DNA of 64,000 nt from Pogonophryne albipinna (taxonomy: Eukaryota > Chordata > Actinopteri > Perciformes > Artedidraconidae), in assembly GCA_028583405.1 (NCBI GenBank), contig CM053263.1, positions 3,944,715 to 4,008,714 on the forward strand, in the 5' to 3' direction. Of the stretch, positions 45,801 through 64,000 are shown piece by piece (positions within the stretch are counted from its first letter, which is position 1; every line of letters begins with the position of its first letter). The position numbers and the translations under genes were made by a program. Under the pieces are notes generated by a model. The model did no database searches, was not told where the DNA came from, and saw nothing but the letters and a program-made list of their open reading frames with translations.

Positions 45801-46250
45801 AACAGCTGACTGGCAGTTCCACAGGCCGCCTGAAACTAGATTTTGGATGTCAGTGGAGCATGTGGGATAGACGAGAGCAGGCCGGTTATATTGATTACGA
45901 GATACACGGGGCCAGTGGTAATTGCGAGAAGACACATGAACAGGAATGGAGAAAATACACATGATTATAGCATGAGGGGCTAAACAACCAAATAAAATAA
46001 AACACCCGCGATACTTAGCTCAATCAAAGTAGGATTTGCCTCTTCTTTGCCACCCTCGTGACTCCAGCAGGACTCTATTGTCTTTGTCAGTCTTAGCCTG
46101 TCTGACGCTCCAGGAAAGTGCTACCTAAAATGGACACCTGATTGCTGAGTTCTCACAGCTGTGGGGCCACGCCCCTTTAATTAGTTAACTCTCTGCAGCT
46201 GGTGGCCCTCAAAAGGAAATCTAGACTGGCTCCCTCCTGAGTTGCTATTG
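42834..46250 (-). mobile_element. L2-clade LINE, copy B, near full length
   Basis: Minus-strand element with the (ATTAC)n tail and TTAGCTGACGCTTTTATCC motif at its 3' end, an uninterrupted ORF2 (45962-43032) and probably some 5' UTR beyond 45962. The UTR is judged from my recollection of fish L2 leaders, including GGGGCCACGCCCCTTTAAT at about 46163, so the right boundary is uncertain. No target duplication was identified, because the 5' end is not fixed. Nucleotide identity to copy A is very high. Confidence 0.88.
43032..45962 (-). CDS. L2 ORF2: APE endonuclease and reverse transcriptase, intact frame
   Basis: A 976-residue protein without stops or frameshifts. The APE-type endonuclease occupies roughly residues 45-250, with NCQSA at 49-53, the LTETWI glutamate at 74-79, LLGDFNL at 180-186 and TSDHFF at 238-243. 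The reverse transcriptase spans about 515-780, with LDLSAAFD at 604-611, GVPQGSVLGPLLFSLY at 661-676 and YADD at 694-697. A C-terminal region ends WWNELPIDIRTADSLHTF and RLHFER. All catalytic landmarks are present. The protein would nick DNA and reverse-transcribe its own RNA at the target. The start at 45962 is the first ATG of the open frame; the true start could lie further in. No ORF1 is seen upstream, which is common in this clade. Whether it is transcribed is unknown. Confidence 0.93.
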   Translation of the reverse strand: MCIFSIPVHVSSRNYHWPRVSRNQYNRPALVYPTCSTDIQNLVSGGLWNCQSAVPKADFISGYASLQSLDFLALTETWITPSNTSTPAALSTAYSFSHTPRPTGRGGGTGLLLSPKWSFSLFKLPNFTPSTFEFHAVTVTHPIQLTIVVLYRPPGALGDFLEELDHLLSHIPETGPPAVLLGDFNLQTGKIDELTSLLTAFAFSLSPSPPTHKAGNVLDLIFSRNCTTSNLSVNPLHTSDHFFISFSLPLSKHNKLISSHPAPVRRNLRSLSPSTFASSVLSALPSSDSFQLLPPNSAAETLLSTLSSSLDSLCPLTSRQARQSPPAPWLNDALRANRTVLRAAERKWWKSKHRDDLLTYQALLSSFSASISQAKSTFFQDKIQSSYSNPKKLFSIFSSLLDPRKAPSPSSLLSSDFVNHFEKKVNDIRSSFSDSPLLTAGSPDPPFTHTLTSFSPLSPSEVLTLITSARPTTCPLDPIPSNLLQTIAPDILPFLTHFINTSLTSGHFPNSLKEARVNPLLKKPTLNPSDVINYRPVSLLPFLSKTLERAVFKQLSCYLHQNNLLDPHQSGFKAGHSTETALLAVTEELHTAKAASLSSVIILLDLSAAFDTVNHQILLRTLQELGVSGSALSLLTSYLKDRTYRVTWRGSESDPCQLTTGVPQGSVLGPLLFSLYTNSLGSVISPHGFSYHCYADDTQLILSFPRSETQVVARISACMADISQWMSAHHLKLNLDKTELLFPPGKDCPTLDLIINIGTSVVSLTQNARNLGVTLDNNLSFTANIAATTRCCRYTLYNIRRMRPQLTQKATQILVQALVISRLDYCNSLLAGLPACAIRPLQLIQNAAARLVFNLPKFSHTTPLLRCLHWLPVTARIHFKTMVLAYHAANGSGPSYIQDMVKPYSPARALRSASTKRLAAPSLRGGPKFPSAKTRGFAILAPKWWNELPIDIRTADSLHTFRRRLKTHLFRLHFER

Positions 46251-57439
<11,189 letters not shown>

Positions 57440-57518
57440 TTCATTTTTTGTAAAGCACTTTGAATTGCCTTGTGTTGAAAAGTGCTCTATAAATAAACTT
57501 GCCTTATCTTGCCTTTAA
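57440..57518 (+). mobile_element. Short LINE-like 3' tail
   Basis: TTTTTTGTAAAGCACTTTGA, then TTGAAAAGTGCTCTATAAAT and a CTTGCCTTATCTTGCC end, form a recurring fish retroposon tail that I recognise. Only the last 80 bp or so are identifiable; no coding part or target duplication is visible. Confidence 0.5.

Positions 57519-64000
<6,482 letters not shown>

Overview
This window reads as vertebrate, most probably teleost fish, nuclear DNA. The repeat content points there: young L2-clade LINEs with the fish-type 3' tail, a Rex1/Babar-like LINE relic, Tol2-like and other hAT-type miniature elements with 8-bp target duplications, a solo LTR, and two very long (GT)n tracts. No host protein-coding gene could be supported. 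The long open frames are retrotransposon proteins, and almost all other open frames are short and lack domain-like content or splice context. The window is best described as intergenic or deep intronic DNA, a quiet background punctuated by transposon insertions.

Layout. 1-7 kb: a terminal-inverted-repeat element (family A, copy 1), an old LINE fragment interrupted by a 5'-truncated L2 (2682-4572), then a hAT-type MITE with a perfect 8-bp target duplication (6698-7136). 8.5-9.3 kb: a MITE with TTAA target sites. 11.3-14.5 kb: a LINE 3' end, then a hAT element carrying a decayed BED-finger exon. That hAT element is split by a second element built from GAGTC-rich tandem repeats and a long hairpin; both have perfect 8-bp target duplications. 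17.5-19.3 kb: a LINE fragment beside a TIR element (family B, copy 1). 25-31.6 kb: a 137-bp mini-hAT, family A copy 2 split by an L2 tail and a hAT-like segment, then a nest in which a Tol2-like MITE contains family B copy 2, which runs directly into a Rex1-like relic. 34.6-35.0 kb: a solo LTR. 41.9-46.3 kb: a second Tol2-like MITE and an L2 copy with an uninterrupted 976-codon ORF2. 50.0 and 62.5 kb: (GT)72 and (GT)80 microsatellites.

The two long L2 copies encode proteins that differ at 12 of 560 shared residues with no indels, so L2 has been active recently in this lineage. Several host stretches have complex, non-repetitive sequence that could be conserved regulatory DNA, but this cannot be shown from one genome. 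I found no undescribed gene system. The most unusual objects are the nested element at 12735-13962 and the conserved exon-like peptide with a strong splice donor in family B. Nothing here was checked by alignment or database search; family names rest on recognised motifs.
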